NCBI GenBank assembly: GCA_020831465.1
Contig: JAFIGI010000048.1
Coordinates: 1-48,135 of the forward strand
From: Chlamydiales bacterium
Lineage (GTDB): Bacteria > Chlamydiota > Chlamydiia > Chlamydiales > JAAKFR01
DNA: 48,135 nucleotides
Direction: 5' to 3'
Positions 8,698 through 17,553 of this stretch are shown piece after piece. The notes under the pieces were generated by a model, which saw only the letters and a program-made list of their open reading frames with translations, made no database searches and was not told the DNA's origin. Made by a program: the position numbers and the translations under genes. Position 1 is the first letter of the stretch. Each line of letters begins with the position of its first letter.

Positions 8698-9183
8698 ATG
8701 GACGGAAAAGTTGAAGGGGGATGGCTCAAGCACCTTTATTACGGAATTGTACAAGGAGAGAACTTTTTAGGGAATTTTCTCCTACTGATCGTTCGCCTTT
8801 ATTGGGGTACCTTATTGGTATTAGCAGGGCTTGGAAAATTGGTAAATGCGGGTGGAGTAGCCGATTTCTTTGCCTCCCTCAACATTCCAGCTCCTCTCTT
8901 TATGGCTTATTTTATCGGATTAATTGAGCTCTTAGGTGGAGCTTCCCTTTTTCTCGGGCTTTTTAGCCGGCTCTTCTCCATTTTACTCGTCTGTGTCTTT
9001 ATCGGAGCGTACGCCACAGCACACCAAGAAGCCTTGATTAATTTCTTCGCTGCCCCCAACCTTTTCATCAATGAGGCGCCTTTCCTCTTTCTTTACGCCT
9101 CGTTGATTGTTCTCTGCTTCGGTCCCGGATTTGTTTCGATTGATTACTGGATTGAAAAGAAAGCCTACGGAAATGCTTTATAA
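8698..9183 (+). CDS. DoxX-family membrane protein
   Basis: A 161-residue integral membrane protein of the DoxX family, with about four helices. It begins with a polar stretch, then a helix with R-L-Y-W-G and G-L-G-K-L (the family's R-x-x-x-G...K signature), then I-G-x-x-E-x-x-G-G in the second helix. DoxX proteins are linked to quinone redox and oxidant resistance, but the exact role is unclear. ATG 8698 is chosen because TTGGAGG precedes it; a TTG 20 codons upstream would lengthen it but has a weaker site. Divergent from the Inc-like gene and ends at a bidirectional terminator. Confidence 0.85.
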   Translation: MDGKVEGGWLKHLYYGIVQGENFLGNFLLLIVRLYWGTLLVLAGLGKLVNAGGVADFFASLNIPAPLFMAYFIGLIELLGGASLFLGLFSRLFSILLVCVFIGAYATAHQEALINFFAAPNLFINEAPFLFLYASLIVLCFGPGFVSIDYWIEKKAYGNAL

Positions 9184-9187
9184 AAAA

Positions 9188-9217
9188 AAGCGGGAAGTCC
9201 ATTTGGATTTCCCGCTT
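9188..9217. terminator. Bidirectional rho-independent terminator
   Basis: A 13-base-pair stem (AAGCGGGAAGTCC with GGATTTCCCGCTT, one G-T pair) closes a four-base ATTT loop. A run of A on its left gives poly-U for leftward transcripts. It lies exactly between the convergent doxX-like gene and the secreted-protein gene and probably serves both. Confidence 0.85.
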
Positions 9218-9240
9218 CTTACGTATCGAGAGCATAATTT

Positions 9241-9885
9241 TTAGACTTTCATCTTTGCGTTCTTCTGGTTATTCCCATTCTTCTGAGGTGCTACTTTCCG
9301 TTTTTCAGGACGCGACAACTTAAACGAGTCGATAAAACGGATGTAATTATCGCTCATATCAACGCTATTCTTGTAAACCGTGAAAACCTGATAGAGAGTA
9401 TTGTGCACCAAAATCAGCTTGCCTTGAAAATAGATGTCTTCGTTCTTCACTAAAAATTCAAGAGCTTTATAGCCCTGGATTTCGGTCATTCTCATATTCA
9501 TCACTTCAGATCCCGGAAGCGCTGAGAGCATCCCCCCAAATCCATCTTGTAGATTCACTTCAGGTTTTGACATATCGATTTGAGCGGGATAATTCCAAAC
9601 AGAAATTACATAGACGGCATCGTCGCTCGGTTCGCTGAGATAGGTAGTGTAAGAGATCTTGAGATCAGTCTTCGGAATATCGATTGTCTGTTGAACCCTT
9701 TCGGGTTTTTTGGGCAGATCAACGGAAAAACCATCCTCTTTCGAAGTGAAGGTAGTCCACTCATTTTTTTGCATTTGGTTTCTTTGATTTGTTTGCTGCT
9801 TGGGAGCTGCTCCTTGTAGAGGACAAGAAAGAACTAAACCGGCGGCGAGAATGTTTAACAATAATTTATTTGGAAAAAGACTCAT
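9241..9885 (-). CDS. Secreted hypothetical protein with signal peptide
   Basis: A 214-residue exported protein. It has a basic start, a hydrophobic core at about residues 8-20 and VLSC, which could be a lipobox (lipid on C21) or part of an ordinary signal cleaved after GAA. The mature part contains W-x-x-F-T-S-K-E-D-G-F-S-V-D-L-P, a pattern seen in small periplasmic domains where a 'fsv.lP..p' strand opens a beta sheet, and the C-terminus is Asn/Lys/Gln rich. I cannot name a family or function. An AAGGGT lies 7 bases before the ATG. Divergent from kdsB. Confidence 0.7.
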   Translation of the reverse strand: MSLFPNKLLLNILAAGLVLSCPLQGAAPKQQTNQRNQMQKNEWTTFTSKEDGFSVDLPKKPERVQQTIDIPKTDLKISYTTYLSEPSDDAVYVISVWNYPAQIDMSKPEVNLQDGFGGMLSALPGSEVMNMRMTEIQGYKALEFLVKNEDIYFQGKLILVHNTLYQVFTVYKNSVDMSDNYIRFIDSFKLSRPEKRKVAPQKNGNNQKNAKMKV

Positions 9886-9981
9886 AATAAACCCTTAAAT
9901 CAACTAATTCATATTAATTTTATTTTACTTCAAAGCTTATATTTAAAAAAATGTTTTTGTTAACAGCTTGTGTTCTTCTCC

Positions 9982-10010
9982 TTGCGGTTAATAACCTTTT
10001 TTTGTATGAT
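9982..10010 (+). promoter_or_regulatory. Candidate sigma-70-type promoter of kdsB-pyrG-yqgF
   Basis: TTGCGG (9982-9987) and TATGAT (10005-10010) are separated by 17 bases, the optimal spacing, and lie about 27 bases before the kdsB ATG. The -10 box matches the consensus at five of six positions. Confidence 0.5.
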
Positions 10011-10036
10011 GATTCGATAAAATTGAAAGGAAGGAC

Positions 10037-10789
10037 ATGACAGAGCATCAAGTGGTTGGCGTAATCCCTGCTCGCTGGCAAAGCTCCCGCTTTCCCGGCA
10101 AACCCCTCGCCAACATACTAGGAAAATCGTTAATCAAAAGAACTTACGAAAACGCTCTTAAAAGCTCCCGACTTAACACTCTGGTTGTTGCGACCGACGA
10201 CCGAAGAATCTACGACCATGTTCTGGAATTCGGTGGAAAGGCGTGTATGACCTCGGAAGAATGCGCGACAGGAACGGACCGCGTCAACGAGGCAATACAA
10301 GCCCACTTCCCAGAGGCCTCTATCATCGTCAACATTCAAGGGGATGAGCCGTGTCTTGATCCGCTGGTCATCGACACGCTTGTAGAGAAGTTGGAACAGA
10401 CTCCAAACGCTGTCGTCACAACGCCGATCGCCAAAATCACCGACCCGCAGGATATCTTCAGCCCTACGGCAGTCAAATGCGTCTTCGACGGCTTTGGTCG
10501 GGCGCTCTATTTCAGCCGCGCCCCAATCCCTTTTCCACAGAATGTGAAAAAAATCCATGACTACTACCGCCATCTTGGCATCTATTGCTTTCGGCAACCA
10601 TTTCTCAAGCAATATGCTGAAATGGAGCGTTCTCGCCTCCAGGAGATCGAGGATTTGGAACAGCTCAAAATTCTTGAGGCAGGATACCCGATTTATATTT
10701 CGTTCGTTGAAGATCAAGGAATTGGCATCGATACGCCTGAAGATTTAAAAAGAGTCGAAGAAGTTTTATGCGCAAATATATCTTCATAA
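10037..10789 (+). CDS. kdsB: 3-deoxy-manno-octulosonate cytidylyltransferase
   Basis: Activates Kdo with CTP to CMP-Kdo for lipopolysaccharide core synthesis in the cytosol. The 250-residue length is typical. It has the nucleotidyltransferase loop IPARWQSSRFPGKPL at about 10-24, ATGTDR, and the metal-binding NIQGDEP at about 99-105, plus YRHLGIY and E-D-L-E-Q-L towards the end. AAGGAAGG precedes the ATG. It overlaps pyrG by 22 bp, which is meaningful because CTP synthase makes its co-substrate; the same pair with yqgF occurs in Chlamydia. Confidence 0.95.
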   Translation: MTEHQVVGVIPARWQSSRFPGKPLANILGKSLIKRTYENALKSSRLNTLVVATDDRRIYDHVLEFGGKACMTSEECATGTDRVNEAIQAHFPEASIIVNIQGDEPCLDPLVIDTLVEKLEQTPNAVVTTPIAKITDPQDIFSPTAVKCVFDGFGRALYFSRAPIPFPQNVKKIHDYYRHLGIYCFRQPFLKQYAEMERSRLQEIEDLEQLKILEAGYPIYISFVEDQGIGIDTPEDLKRVEEVLCANISS

Positions 10790-12366
10790 CAGGAGGAGTC
10801 GTCTCCTCATTAGGCAAAGGGTTGACGCTCGCGTCGATTGCGATGCTTCTAGAGAAAAAGGGATTTCGGATCGCAATGCTCAAACTCGATCCCTATCTGA
10901 ATGTCGATCCGGGTACGATGAATCCCTTCGAACATGGAGAGGTCTACGTCACCGACGACGGGGTTGAGACCGACCTCGATTTAGGACACTACTACCGCTA
11001 TACCCAAGCTCCCCTATCGCGTGTCTCGACCGCGACCTCGGGACAAATCTACGATACGGTGATCAAACGGGAGAGGCGGGGAGATTATCTCGGGAAGACA
11101 GTCCAGGTGATCCCCCACATCACCGACGAGATTAAACAGCGGATCGCAAAGTGCGGCCAGGTAACCGATGCCGAAGTCGTTCTTGTCGAGATTGGCGGGA
11201 CGATCGGGGATATTGAGTCACTCCCCTTTCTGGAAGCGATCCGCCAGTTTCGCTACGAGCGGCCAAATCACTGCCTCAACATCCACATGACCTATGTCCC
11301 CTATCTCAAAGCGGCTGGAGAGGTCAAGACAAAGCCGACGCAGCACTCGGTTCAGACATTGCGCGGCATCGGGATTTCGCCCGATCTGATCCTCTGCAGG
11401 TGCGAGAATTCTCTATCGGCCGAAATCAAAAAGAAAATCAGCCTTTTCTGCAACGTTCCGCGTGAAGCCGTCTTTGACGAGGTCGATGTGCAAACCACGA
11501 TTTACGAGGTGCCGATCATGCTGCACCGCCAGGGGGTTGCGGAAAGAATATGCAAGCAGCTCGGGTTGGAATGTCCGGCTATCGACCTCTCTGAATGGGA
11601 GGAGATTGTCGAAAAAATAAAGAACCCAAAGGGGACGATCACAGTTGGGATTGTCGGGAAATATCTCCAGCATCAAGATGCTTATAAGTCGGTATTTGAA
11701 GCATTGCAACATGGAGCCATTGCAGCTGGATACAACTTGAAGATTAAGACGATCGAATCCGATAAAATCACCGACTTCAATGGATGCGACGGCTATTTGG
11801 TTCCGGGCGGATTCGGAGAGAGGGGCTGGGAAGGGAAAATTCACGCTGCACAGTATTGCCGCGACCAAAAAATCCCTTATTTCGGGATATGTCTTGGCAT
11901 GCAAGTTCTTGTTGTCGAGTTTGCTCGAAATGTCCTGGGACTCTCTGACGCTAATTCGACCGAGATGGAGCCTCATACGAAGGAGCCGATCATCTCGCTC
12001 TTGAGCGAGCAGGAGCATGTCGAGGAGATGGGAGGGACGATGCGCCTGGGCGCCTATCCCTGCCTGCTTAAGGAAGGGTCGAAGGCACACGCTGCTTATG
12101 GATCGAAGAGCATTTCCGAGAGGCACCGCCACCGCTACGAATTCAACAACCGCTATAAGGATTTGGCTGAGAAACATGGACTCTTGCTTTCAGGCGTCTA
12201 CGAAAAGGGGAACCTCTGCGAGATTGCTGAAATCCGGGACCATCCCTGGATGGTCGGCGTCCAATTCCACCCCGAATTTAAATCCCGTCCGACAAACCCC
12301 CACCCCCTCTTCCGGGATTTTGTGAAGGCAATGGTAGAGCTTCATGAGAAAAAAACGCATAGCTAG
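10768..12366 (+). CDS. pyrG: CTP synthase (glutamine-hydrolysing)
   Basis: Converts UTP to CTP using ATP and glutamine. 532 residues, normal for the family. The N-terminal synthetase domain shows GGVVSSLGKG at about 9-18, LKLDPYLNVDPGTMNPF and EVYVTDDGVETDLDLGHY; the C-terminal class I glutamine amidotransferase domain shows the nucleophile loop FGICLGMQ (Cys near 376) and the QFHPEF histidine. Its start lies inside kdsB and its end overlaps yqgF by 23 bp, so the three genes are coupled. Chlamydiae depend partly on host nucleotides, but keep this enzyme for CTP. Confidence 0.97.
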   Translation: MRKYIFITGGVVSSLGKGLTLASIAMLLEKKGFRIAMLKLDPYLNVDPGTMNPFEHGEVYVTDDGVETDLDLGHYYRYTQAPLSRVSTATSGQIYDTVIKRERRGDYLGKTVQVIPHITDEIKQRIAKCGQVTDAEVVLVEIGGTIGDIESLPFLEAIRQFRYERPNHCLNIHMTYVPYLKAAGEVKTKPTQHSVQTLRGIGISPDLILCRCENSLSAEIKKKISLFCNVPREAVFDEVDVQTTIYEVPIMLHRQGVAERICKQLGLECPAIDLSEWEEIVEKIKNPKGTITVGIVGKYLQHQDAYKSVFEALQHGAIAAGYNLKIKTIESDKITDFNGCDGYLVPGGFGERGWEGKIHAAQYCRDQKIPYFGICLGMQVLVVEFARNVLGLSDANSTEMEPHTKEPIISLLSEQEHVEEMGGTMRLGAYPCLLKEGSKAHAAYGSKSISERHRHRYEFNNRYKDLAEKHGLLLSGVYEKGNLCEIAEIRDHPWMVGVQFHPEFKSRPTNPHPLFRDFVKAMVELHEKKTHS

Positions 12367-12760
12367 TATCGACTATGGGCTCAAACGGATTGGGCTCGCA
12401 ATTTCCGATGAGAATCAGATCATCGCCTCTTCTCTCGGCGTGATAGAAGCAGGTAAAACCGGGCAAGAGACAATCCGCAAACTCCTGGATGTCTTGAAAA
12501 GTTATGATCTTGAAAGGATTGTGGTTGGCTATCCTATTCATTTAAATGGAAAAATCGGCTTTTTAGCAGATGAGGTTAACCATTTCATCTCTCTTCTGGA
12601 AAAGGAGGTCAACTGCCCCGTTGTACTCATTGATGAGCGTCTATCGACTCTCCAGGCTGAGCGTTCGCTTAAAGAAGGCGGAATGAATCGAAAAAAGCGG
12701 GCTAAAGTCGTCGATGCCGTTTCCGCCGTCATTCTCCTTCAATGCCATCTTGGTTATTGA
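12344..12760 (+). CDS. yqgF: YqgF/RuvX-type RNase H-fold nuclease
   Basis: A 138-residue member of the YqgF family, proposed to process the 5' end of pre-16S rRNA and earlier predicted as a Holliday junction resolvase. The RNase H-like acids are visible: D in SIDYGLKRIGLA at about 8-10, E in DERLST, and the C-terminal D of KVVDAVSAVILLQ. Its start lies within pyrG. A short hairpin (GTCGAT/ATCGAC at 12765-12780) follows the stop, without a poly-T tract. Gene order matches Chlamydia kdsB-pyrG-yqgF. Confidence 0.92.
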   Translation: MRKKRIASIDYGLKRIGLAISDENQIIASSLGVIEAGKTGQETIRKLLDVLKSYDLERIVVGYPIHLNGKIGFLADEVNHFISLLEKEVNCPVVLIDERLSTLQAERSLKEGGMNRKKRAKVVDAVSAVILLQCHLGY

Positions 12761-12884
12761 TAAGGTCGATCTGAATCGACTATAAAACCTACATTTAAAA
12801 GTAATTAAAATATTCCTTATAAAATGCTTGCGAACAAAGGTGAAAACAGGTTAAGTAGGTAGTATCAAGAGATATAATTTAAAA

Positions 12885-13002
12885 ACTCACCTTACGCAAA
12901 AATGAAGGAGTGGAGAGTGAGAGAGGCAAAGTCAGATTAAAACAAAGTGGTCCGACAAAGCCGCAGCTGCTCTATGATCTTTCATTTTTGCGTAAGGTGA
13001 GT
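12885..13002. mobile_element. MITE-like element with 22-bp terminal inverted repeats
   Basis: A 118-bp non-coding element. Its ends, 12885-12906 (starting ACTCACCTTACGC) and 12981-13002, are perfect 22-bp inverted repeats, and both sides are flanked by TAAAA (12880-12884 and 13003-13007), consistent with a 5-bp target duplication. The 74-bp interior has no open frame. These are the marks of a miniature inverted-repeat transposable element mobilised by a transposase elsewhere. It lies in the 276-bp gap between yqgF and zwf, 34 bp before the zwf start, so it may affect zwf expression. It could alternatively act as a large hairpin. Confidence 0.7.
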
Positions 13003-13036
13003 TAAAAACAAATCGCTCGGATATTGAGAGAGCCAC

Positions 13037-14638
13037 ATGCAAAAACATTCCCAAGTCATACCTGACGTCACAACTATTACTCTGGATGAAAACAAAGGAG
13101 CGACCTTTCAAAGTCCTCTTGAAGAAGGAACGAAATCGGAGCGGGTCGTCGATCCCTGCATTCTTGTAATCTTTGGTGCAACGGGAGACTTAACGGCCCG
13201 CAAGCTCTTTCCCGCCCTCTACAATCTCTCCCGAGAGGGACAGCTGCCGTCGCACTTTGCCTGCGTTGGTTTCGCGCGAAGAGATAAAGCTCATGAGCAG
13301 TTTCGTCAGGAGATGCACGACGCCGTCAACCAATTTTCACGCGTCAAACCGGTAGATGAGAATCTCTGGTCTTCATTCATGAATCAGATTTTCTATCACA
13401 CTTCCAATTTTGACGACGATGCGGGATACGACTCTTTGCGCAAATTCTTGGAAGAACTCGATAAAAAGCTGGGGACCAAAGGGAACCGGGTCTTTTACCT
13501 TTCAACTCAGCCTAGTTTTTTCCCGACCATTATCGAAAATTTGGGAAAACATGGCCTGATTTATGATACGAGTAAAGAGAAAGAGAAGTGGTCCCGCGTT
13601 ATTATCGAAAAGCCCTTTGGACACGATTACGAATCAGGTGTTGAGCTCCAGCAATTTGTTTTGAACCACTTAGCCGAAAGCCAGATCTACCGAATCGACC
13701 ATTATCTTGGAAAAGAGACGGTGCAAAACATCTTAGTTTTCCGCTTTGCAAACTCGATATTTGAGTCCTTTTGGAACAATCACTATATCGACCATGTTCA
13801 GATCACAGTAGCCGAGGAAATTGGCATTGGAACACGCGGCGCATTTTACGAGGAAGCGGGGATTTTGCGCGACATTGTCCAAAACCATGTGATGCAGCTG
13901 GTTTGTTTGACTGCGATGGAGCCGCCCGCATCCTTGAGCGCAGAAGCAATCCGAGACGAAAAGGTTAAAGTGTTGAAAGCCCTGCGTCCCGTCGACCTCT
14001 CGCATTTTAGTGACAACGTGGTCAGGGGGCAATATGCCCCCGGCTATATAAATGGGGAAAGCGTTAAAGGGTATCGGGAAGAAAACAATGTAAACCCACA
14101 ATCTCCAATGGAGACATACACAGCTCTAAAGCTCTTTATCGACAACTGGCGTTGGGCAGGCGTTCCTTTCTACCTGCGTGCAGGAAAGCGTCTTCCGAAA
14201 CGGGCGACGGAGATCGCAGTCACTTTTAAGGAAATCCCCAGAATTCTCTTTTCTCAAAGAGAGCAGAAAAATGAAAATAATGTCCTGGTGATCCGCATTC
14301 AGCCTGACGAAGGGATTTCACTCAGAATAAATTCGAAAGTACCCGGCCCAAGCAGTCCCATTCAACCTGTAAAAATGGACTTCCGCTACGGTTCCTATTT
14401 TGGTTTGGCTCCCCCGGAAGCCTATGAGCGGCTTATTTGCGACTGCATGCTTGGTGACGGAACGCTCTTTGCGCGCGGCGATGAGGTGCTCACTTCATGG
14501 AAATGGTTTACCCCTATTTTGGAAAGATGGCATGAAAGCCCTCCCAGTGATTTTCCCAATTACCAATCGGGTTCGTGGGGGCCAAAAGCAGCAGACGAGA
14601 TGTTGGCCCGCGATGGGCGTTCATGGAGATTGATTTGA
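13037..14638 (+). CDS. zwf: Glucose-6-phosphate 1-dehydrogenase
   Basis: Oxidises glucose 6-phosphate to 6-phosphogluconolactone and makes NADPH, the entry to the oxidative pentose phosphate pathway. 533 residues, with an N-terminal extension of about 35 residues before the NADP loop IFGATGDLTARKLFPAL (at about 44-60). The substrate site RIDHYLGKE (catalytic His after RID) and the FRFANSIFE segment follow. The stop overlaps the next start by one base (TGATG), coupling it to opcA. Upstream lies the MITE-like element. Chlamydia has zwf next to pgl (devB). Confidence 0.96.
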   Translation: MQKHSQVIPDVTTITLDENKGATFQSPLEEGTKSERVVDPCILVIFGATGDLTARKLFPALYNLSREGQLPSHFACVGFARRDKAHEQFRQEMHDAVNQFSRVKPVDENLWSSFMNQIFYHTSNFDDDAGYDSLRKFLEELDKKLGTKGNRVFYLSTQPSFFPTIIENLGKHGLIYDTSKEKEKWSRVIIEKPFGHDYESGVELQQFVLNHLAESQIYRIDHYLGKETVQNILVFRFANSIFESFWNNHYIDHVQITVAEEIGIGTRGAFYEEAGILRDIVQNHVMQLVCLTAMEPPASLSAEAIRDEKVKVLKALRPVDLSHFSDNVVRGQYAPGYINGESVKGYREENNVNPQSPMETYTALKLFIDNWRWAGVPFYLRAGKRLPKRATEIAVTFKEIPRILFSQREQKNENNVLVIRIQPDEGISLRINSKVPGPSSPIQPVKMDFRYGSYFGLAPPEAYERLICDCMLGDGTLFARGDEVLTSWKWFTPILERWHESPPSDFPNYQSGSWGPKAADEMLARDGRSWRLI

Positions 14639-15732
14639 TGACGGTGACGGAAAATCATATTCAACTCACGAATATCAACGAAGAGCTCAACCGTCTTTGG
14701 GATGAAAACCAGGGCGAAAATAAAATCCGTGCTTCTCTCTTTACTCTGATACTCTACGTACAAAAAACTGAGCGACTCAACTTTTCGGAAGAACTGATTC
14801 GATCAGTTGTCAGTAAATTTCCCAGCCGAGTCGTCCTGATTGTGAGCGATGAAGAGTCAAAAGAGGCCTATTTGCGCACTTCGGTGAGCTCCGAAACGGT
14901 CGGAGAGGGCGATTTGCAGATTTTTTGCGAGATTATCCGCATCGAAGTTGCGGGCTCTCTTAGGGGAAGGGTCCCTTTTATCATCATCCCGCAGATTCTG
15001 CCGGATTTGCCCGTCTATTTGTTGTGGACACAAGATCCTTCCACAGAGAATGCGATTCTTCCCCACCTCGAACCCTACGCCAAACGGATCATATTCGATC
15101 CAGAATCAACCCACGATTTGCAAGGCTATTCCCATGCAGTCCTCTCCCTTCTACACCGTTTTCATTGCGGAATCGGAGATTTAAACTGGAGCGCTCTCTC
15201 CGGTTGGAGGCATCTCTTTACACAAGTTTTCGACACCTTCGAAGCATTTGTCAACCTAGTACAAAGCAAGATCATCCGCATTCACTACAATAAAAACTCT
15301 TCCGAGTTCCAACAACACACTGAAATCGAGGCAGCCTACCTGCAAGCCTGGATCGCATCAAGGCTGAATTGGAAGTTCGAATCGATCGAGATCAATGAGG
15401 GAAACATCAGGCTCAGCTATGCTCGGCCGACGAATAAAATCGTGATCCTCCTGATCCCCCAAGATATCCCCAGCCTCAATCCGGGGGCTATTGTCAACAT
15501 AGAGGTTGAATGTGAAAAGAACAAGGCCCATTATGTCTTCAAACGTCACCCTCAAACAAGGCAAGTTTTCATTCAATATTCAGACAAAGACCGCTGCGAT
15601 ATCCCGATTTGCAGCACTCTTTCGGGAGTTTCAGAAGGCAAAGAAATCATCGAAGAGATATTCTATCCCTCAGCCGGGCCTCATTACCGTGAGATGCTCG
15701 ACATTCTAACACGTATTCCATGGAAGAGGTAA
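14638..15732 (+). CDS. opcA: OpcA-like glucose-6-phosphate dehydrogenase assembly protein
   Basis: A 364-residue homologue of OpcA, which in cyanobacteria and actinobacteria assembles or activates Zwf. Diagnostic stretches are FPSRVVLIVSD in the N-terminal part, IIPQILPDLPVYLLW in the centre, and GDLNWSALSGWRHLF after it. ATG 14638 is chosen because it overlaps the zwf stop and has GGAG about 10 bases upstream inside zwf; a longer start at 14575 would overlap zwf by 64 bp. It lies between zwf and pgl, where actinobacteria and cyanobacteria also tend to keep it. From memory, C. trachomatis has zwf and pgl adjacent without it. Confidence 0.82.
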   Translation: MTVTENHIQLTNINEELNRLWDENQGENKIRASLFTLILYVQKTERLNFSEELIRSVVSKFPSRVVLIVSDEESKEAYLRTSVSSETVGEGDLQIFCEIIRIEVAGSLRGRVPFIIIPQILPDLPVYLLWTQDPSTENAILPHLEPYAKRIIFDPESTHDLQGYSHAVLSLLHRFHCGIGDLNWSALSGWRHLFTQVFDTFEAFVNLVQSKIIRIHYNKNSSEFQQHTEIEAAYLQAWIASRLNWKFESIEINEGNIRLSYARPTNKIVILLIPQDIPSLNPGAIVNIEVECEKNKAHYVFKRHPQTRQVFIQYSDKDRCDIPICSTLSGVSEGKEIIEEIFYPSAGPHYREMLDILTRIPWKR

Positions 15733-15733
15733 T

Positions 15734-16492
15734 ATGCAAAAGAACCCTATCGTATTTGATGAACGCCGCTTAATTGCTCTTCCCGGCGGGCATGATGAGA
15801 CCATTCACTTCGCTGTTGAGAACTGGATAGAGACGGCGATCGAGTCGATCAAAGATCACGATTTTTTTGCAGTCGCCCTTTCCGGTGGATCGACTCCCAA
15901 AAAAATCTTTCAAGAGCTGGCAAAAAGACCGGATGCGATTGACTGGTCCAAAGTTTATCTTTTCTGGGGAGATGAACGACCCGTGCCCGTCAGCCATCCA
16001 GAGAGCAACTACAGAATGGCGATAGAAGAGGCGGGGTTAGAAAAACTCCCAATCCCCAAAAATCAGATCTACCGCATGATTGCCGAAACCGATATAGAAG
16101 CAAATGCTATCGGATATGAAGCGATCATCCAAGGCAAGCTCGGCGCCCATCCATTTGATCTGATTATGCTTGGCATGGGCGATGACGGCCATACAGCCTC
16201 TCTTTTTCCTCACACGCGAGCTCTGAACGAGAAAGAGAGACTAGTGGTCGCAAATCATATTCCTCAGAAAAATACGTGGCGCATGACATTGACCTACGCT
16301 TGCATGAATAACGCCCGCCATATTTGCATTTATGTGCTCGGAGCAGGAAAAGCAGAAGTCTTAGAGCGGGTCTTAACCTCTAAGTTCAACTATGAGGAAT
16401 ATCCTTCGCAAAATATCGGGACAAAATCAAACCCTGCCTTATGGATCGTAGACCTGGATGCAAGCAAAAACCTCATCTCTCATTTTAAATAA
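15734..16492 (+). CDS. pgl: 6-phosphogluconolactonase
   Basis: Hydrolyses 6-phosphogluconolactone, the Zwf product, to 6-phosphogluconate. 252 residues, typical of the DevB/SOL family. It shows the sugar-phosphate loop LSGGSTPKKIFQEL near 51-64, WGDERPVP and HPESNYRMA, and the later GMGDDGHTASLFP. A GAGGT precedes the ATG and it begins one base after the opcA stop, so zwf-opcA-pgl is one operon. A palindrome after the stop probably ends transcription. Confidence 0.95.
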   Translation: MQKNPIVFDERRLIALPGGHDETIHFAVENWIETAIESIKDHDFFAVALSGGSTPKKIFQELAKRPDAIDWSKVYLFWGDERPVPVSHPESNYRMAIEEAGLEKLPIPKNQIYRMIAETDIEANAIGYEAIIQGKLGAHPFDLIMLGMGDDGHTASLFPHTRALNEKERLVVANHIPQKNTWRMTLTYACMNNARHICIYVLGAGKAEVLERVLTSKFNYEEYPSQNIGTKSNPALWIVDLDASKNLISHFK

Positions 16493-16513
16493 ATCACTCA
16501 CCTTAGGTGATTT
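16491..16513. terminator. Palindromic terminator-like hairpin between convergent genes
   Basis: AAATCAC (16491-16497) pairs with GTGATTT (16507-16513) around a nine-base loop. It spans the stops of pgl and the convergent hydrolase gene. The stem is short and the flanks are A/T-rich, so termination is likely but not certain. It contains ACTCACCTTA, the first ten bases of the MITE-like element's ends. Confidence 0.45.
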
Positions 16514-17495
16514 AAATAATGATGTTTTGAGGACCATTCACTTCGAATTTATCGGAGATATCTCCTGATAAAGAGATATTGTCCGGGTCAAGAACTAAAA
16601 CTGGCGAACCAGAAGATAAATCAAACTTAGTGAGCTCTATCCAGATCAAATTAGGGCTTGTTGTTAGCTCAAAAAAATAACGTAAGTTTGTTAAGTCGAG
16701 AACAGTTCTATACTCAGTGTTGTATATAGTGTCAGGAGTTTTATAAGGTGCATTAAAAGGGACTGAGGCATTGCGGACAATCGAAAGAATGGCAGCAATT
16801 GCTTCCCTATCATTTTTAGGCTTACGCTGTGTTTGCAAAAAGTAGTTAGAGCGCACAAAGCGGGATACAGGATCAACATTCCCTGGCAGAGAGGTTTCGC
16901 GGGTGGCCGCGGTAAAATCAAAAGATTGAAGATGATTGAGTTGCTGATCATATGGAGGATCATTTGTCATGACGCAGTACGCGCGCCCATGATAGACTTT
17001 AGGCCTACCCTCTAAATATTCAATAATTGCCGAGTCCCCGCTCTTATCTTCAAGAGTTAAGTGTACAGATGACTTATAGCCGTTATACTCGACCATTACA
17101 GGCTGAACATTTTCCATTAATTGCAGGGCCTCTTTAACAGAAGCTGCACAATCTAGTAAATACTGCAGCCATAGCATCACTTGTACTCCGGATTTTTTTC
17201 GATCACGCCTACCATAATCTGTTGATGTTAAGTAGAGTAAATTACCTCCTAATCCTTTTTCATTCATCCCGTCAACAGTGCCAACACCATAAGCCAAGAC
17301 GGCAACACTTCCATACTTTGCAGTCCATCGCAAAGAATTTTCTTGGACAACAAGCTCAGTCGCTACTCTCCCTCCATCTCTCTTAATACCACGTGGAAAT
17401 ATAACAATTTTAGGTTCAGTTGATTCAGGCCAGTCCATTGTTCGCCCACAGGAAATTACAGAGTTATATTTGTTCCAAAGTATGCGCGTACACAT
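16512..17495 (-). CDS. Choloylglycine-hydrolase-family N-terminal nucleophile amidase
   Basis: A 327-residue member of the bile-salt hydrolase / penicillin V acylase family, which cleave amide bonds with an N-terminal cysteine. The start is fixed by chemistry: Met is directly followed by Cys2, the nucleophile exposed once Met is removed. Other active-site residues are recognisable: R18 and D21 in GRTMDW, N78 in DGMNEKGL, N178 in VMTNDP, and an arginine at about 212-215. There is no signal peptide, so it is cytosolic unless secreted by another route. Substrate unknown: a bile salt is unlikely; N-acyl amides or acyl-homoserine lactones are known for relatives. It lies 58 bp after an F-box gene. 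Confidence 0.88.
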   Translation of the reverse strand: MCTRILWNKYNSVISCGRTMDWPESTEPKIVIFPRGIKRDGGRVATELVVQENSLRWTAKYGSVAVLAYGVGTVDGMNEKGLGGNLLYLTSTDYGRRDRKKSGVQVMLWLQYLLDCAASVKEALQLMENVQPVMVEYNGYKSSVHLTLEDKSGDSAIIEYLEGRPKVYHGRAYCVMTNDPPYDQQLNHLQSFDFTAATRETSLPGNVDPVSRFVRSNYFLQTQRKPKNDREAIAAILSIVRNASVPFNAPYKTPDTIYNTEYRTVLDLTNLRYFFELTTSPNLIWIELTKFDLSSGSPVLVLDPDNISLSGDISDKFEVNGPQNIII

Positions 17496-17553
17496 GGTCT
17501 ACTCTCACTTTTTAAACCGATCAAATTGGAGCTCTACTGAAGTACTCATGACC

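Noticed and set aside
11413-12177. 254-codon open frame antisense to pyrG
   Set aside because: Lies wholly within the conserved pyrG gene and shows no family features; a by-product of codon bias.
12765-12780. Hairpin after yqgF as a terminator
   Set aside because: The stem has only six base pairs and no T-run follows.
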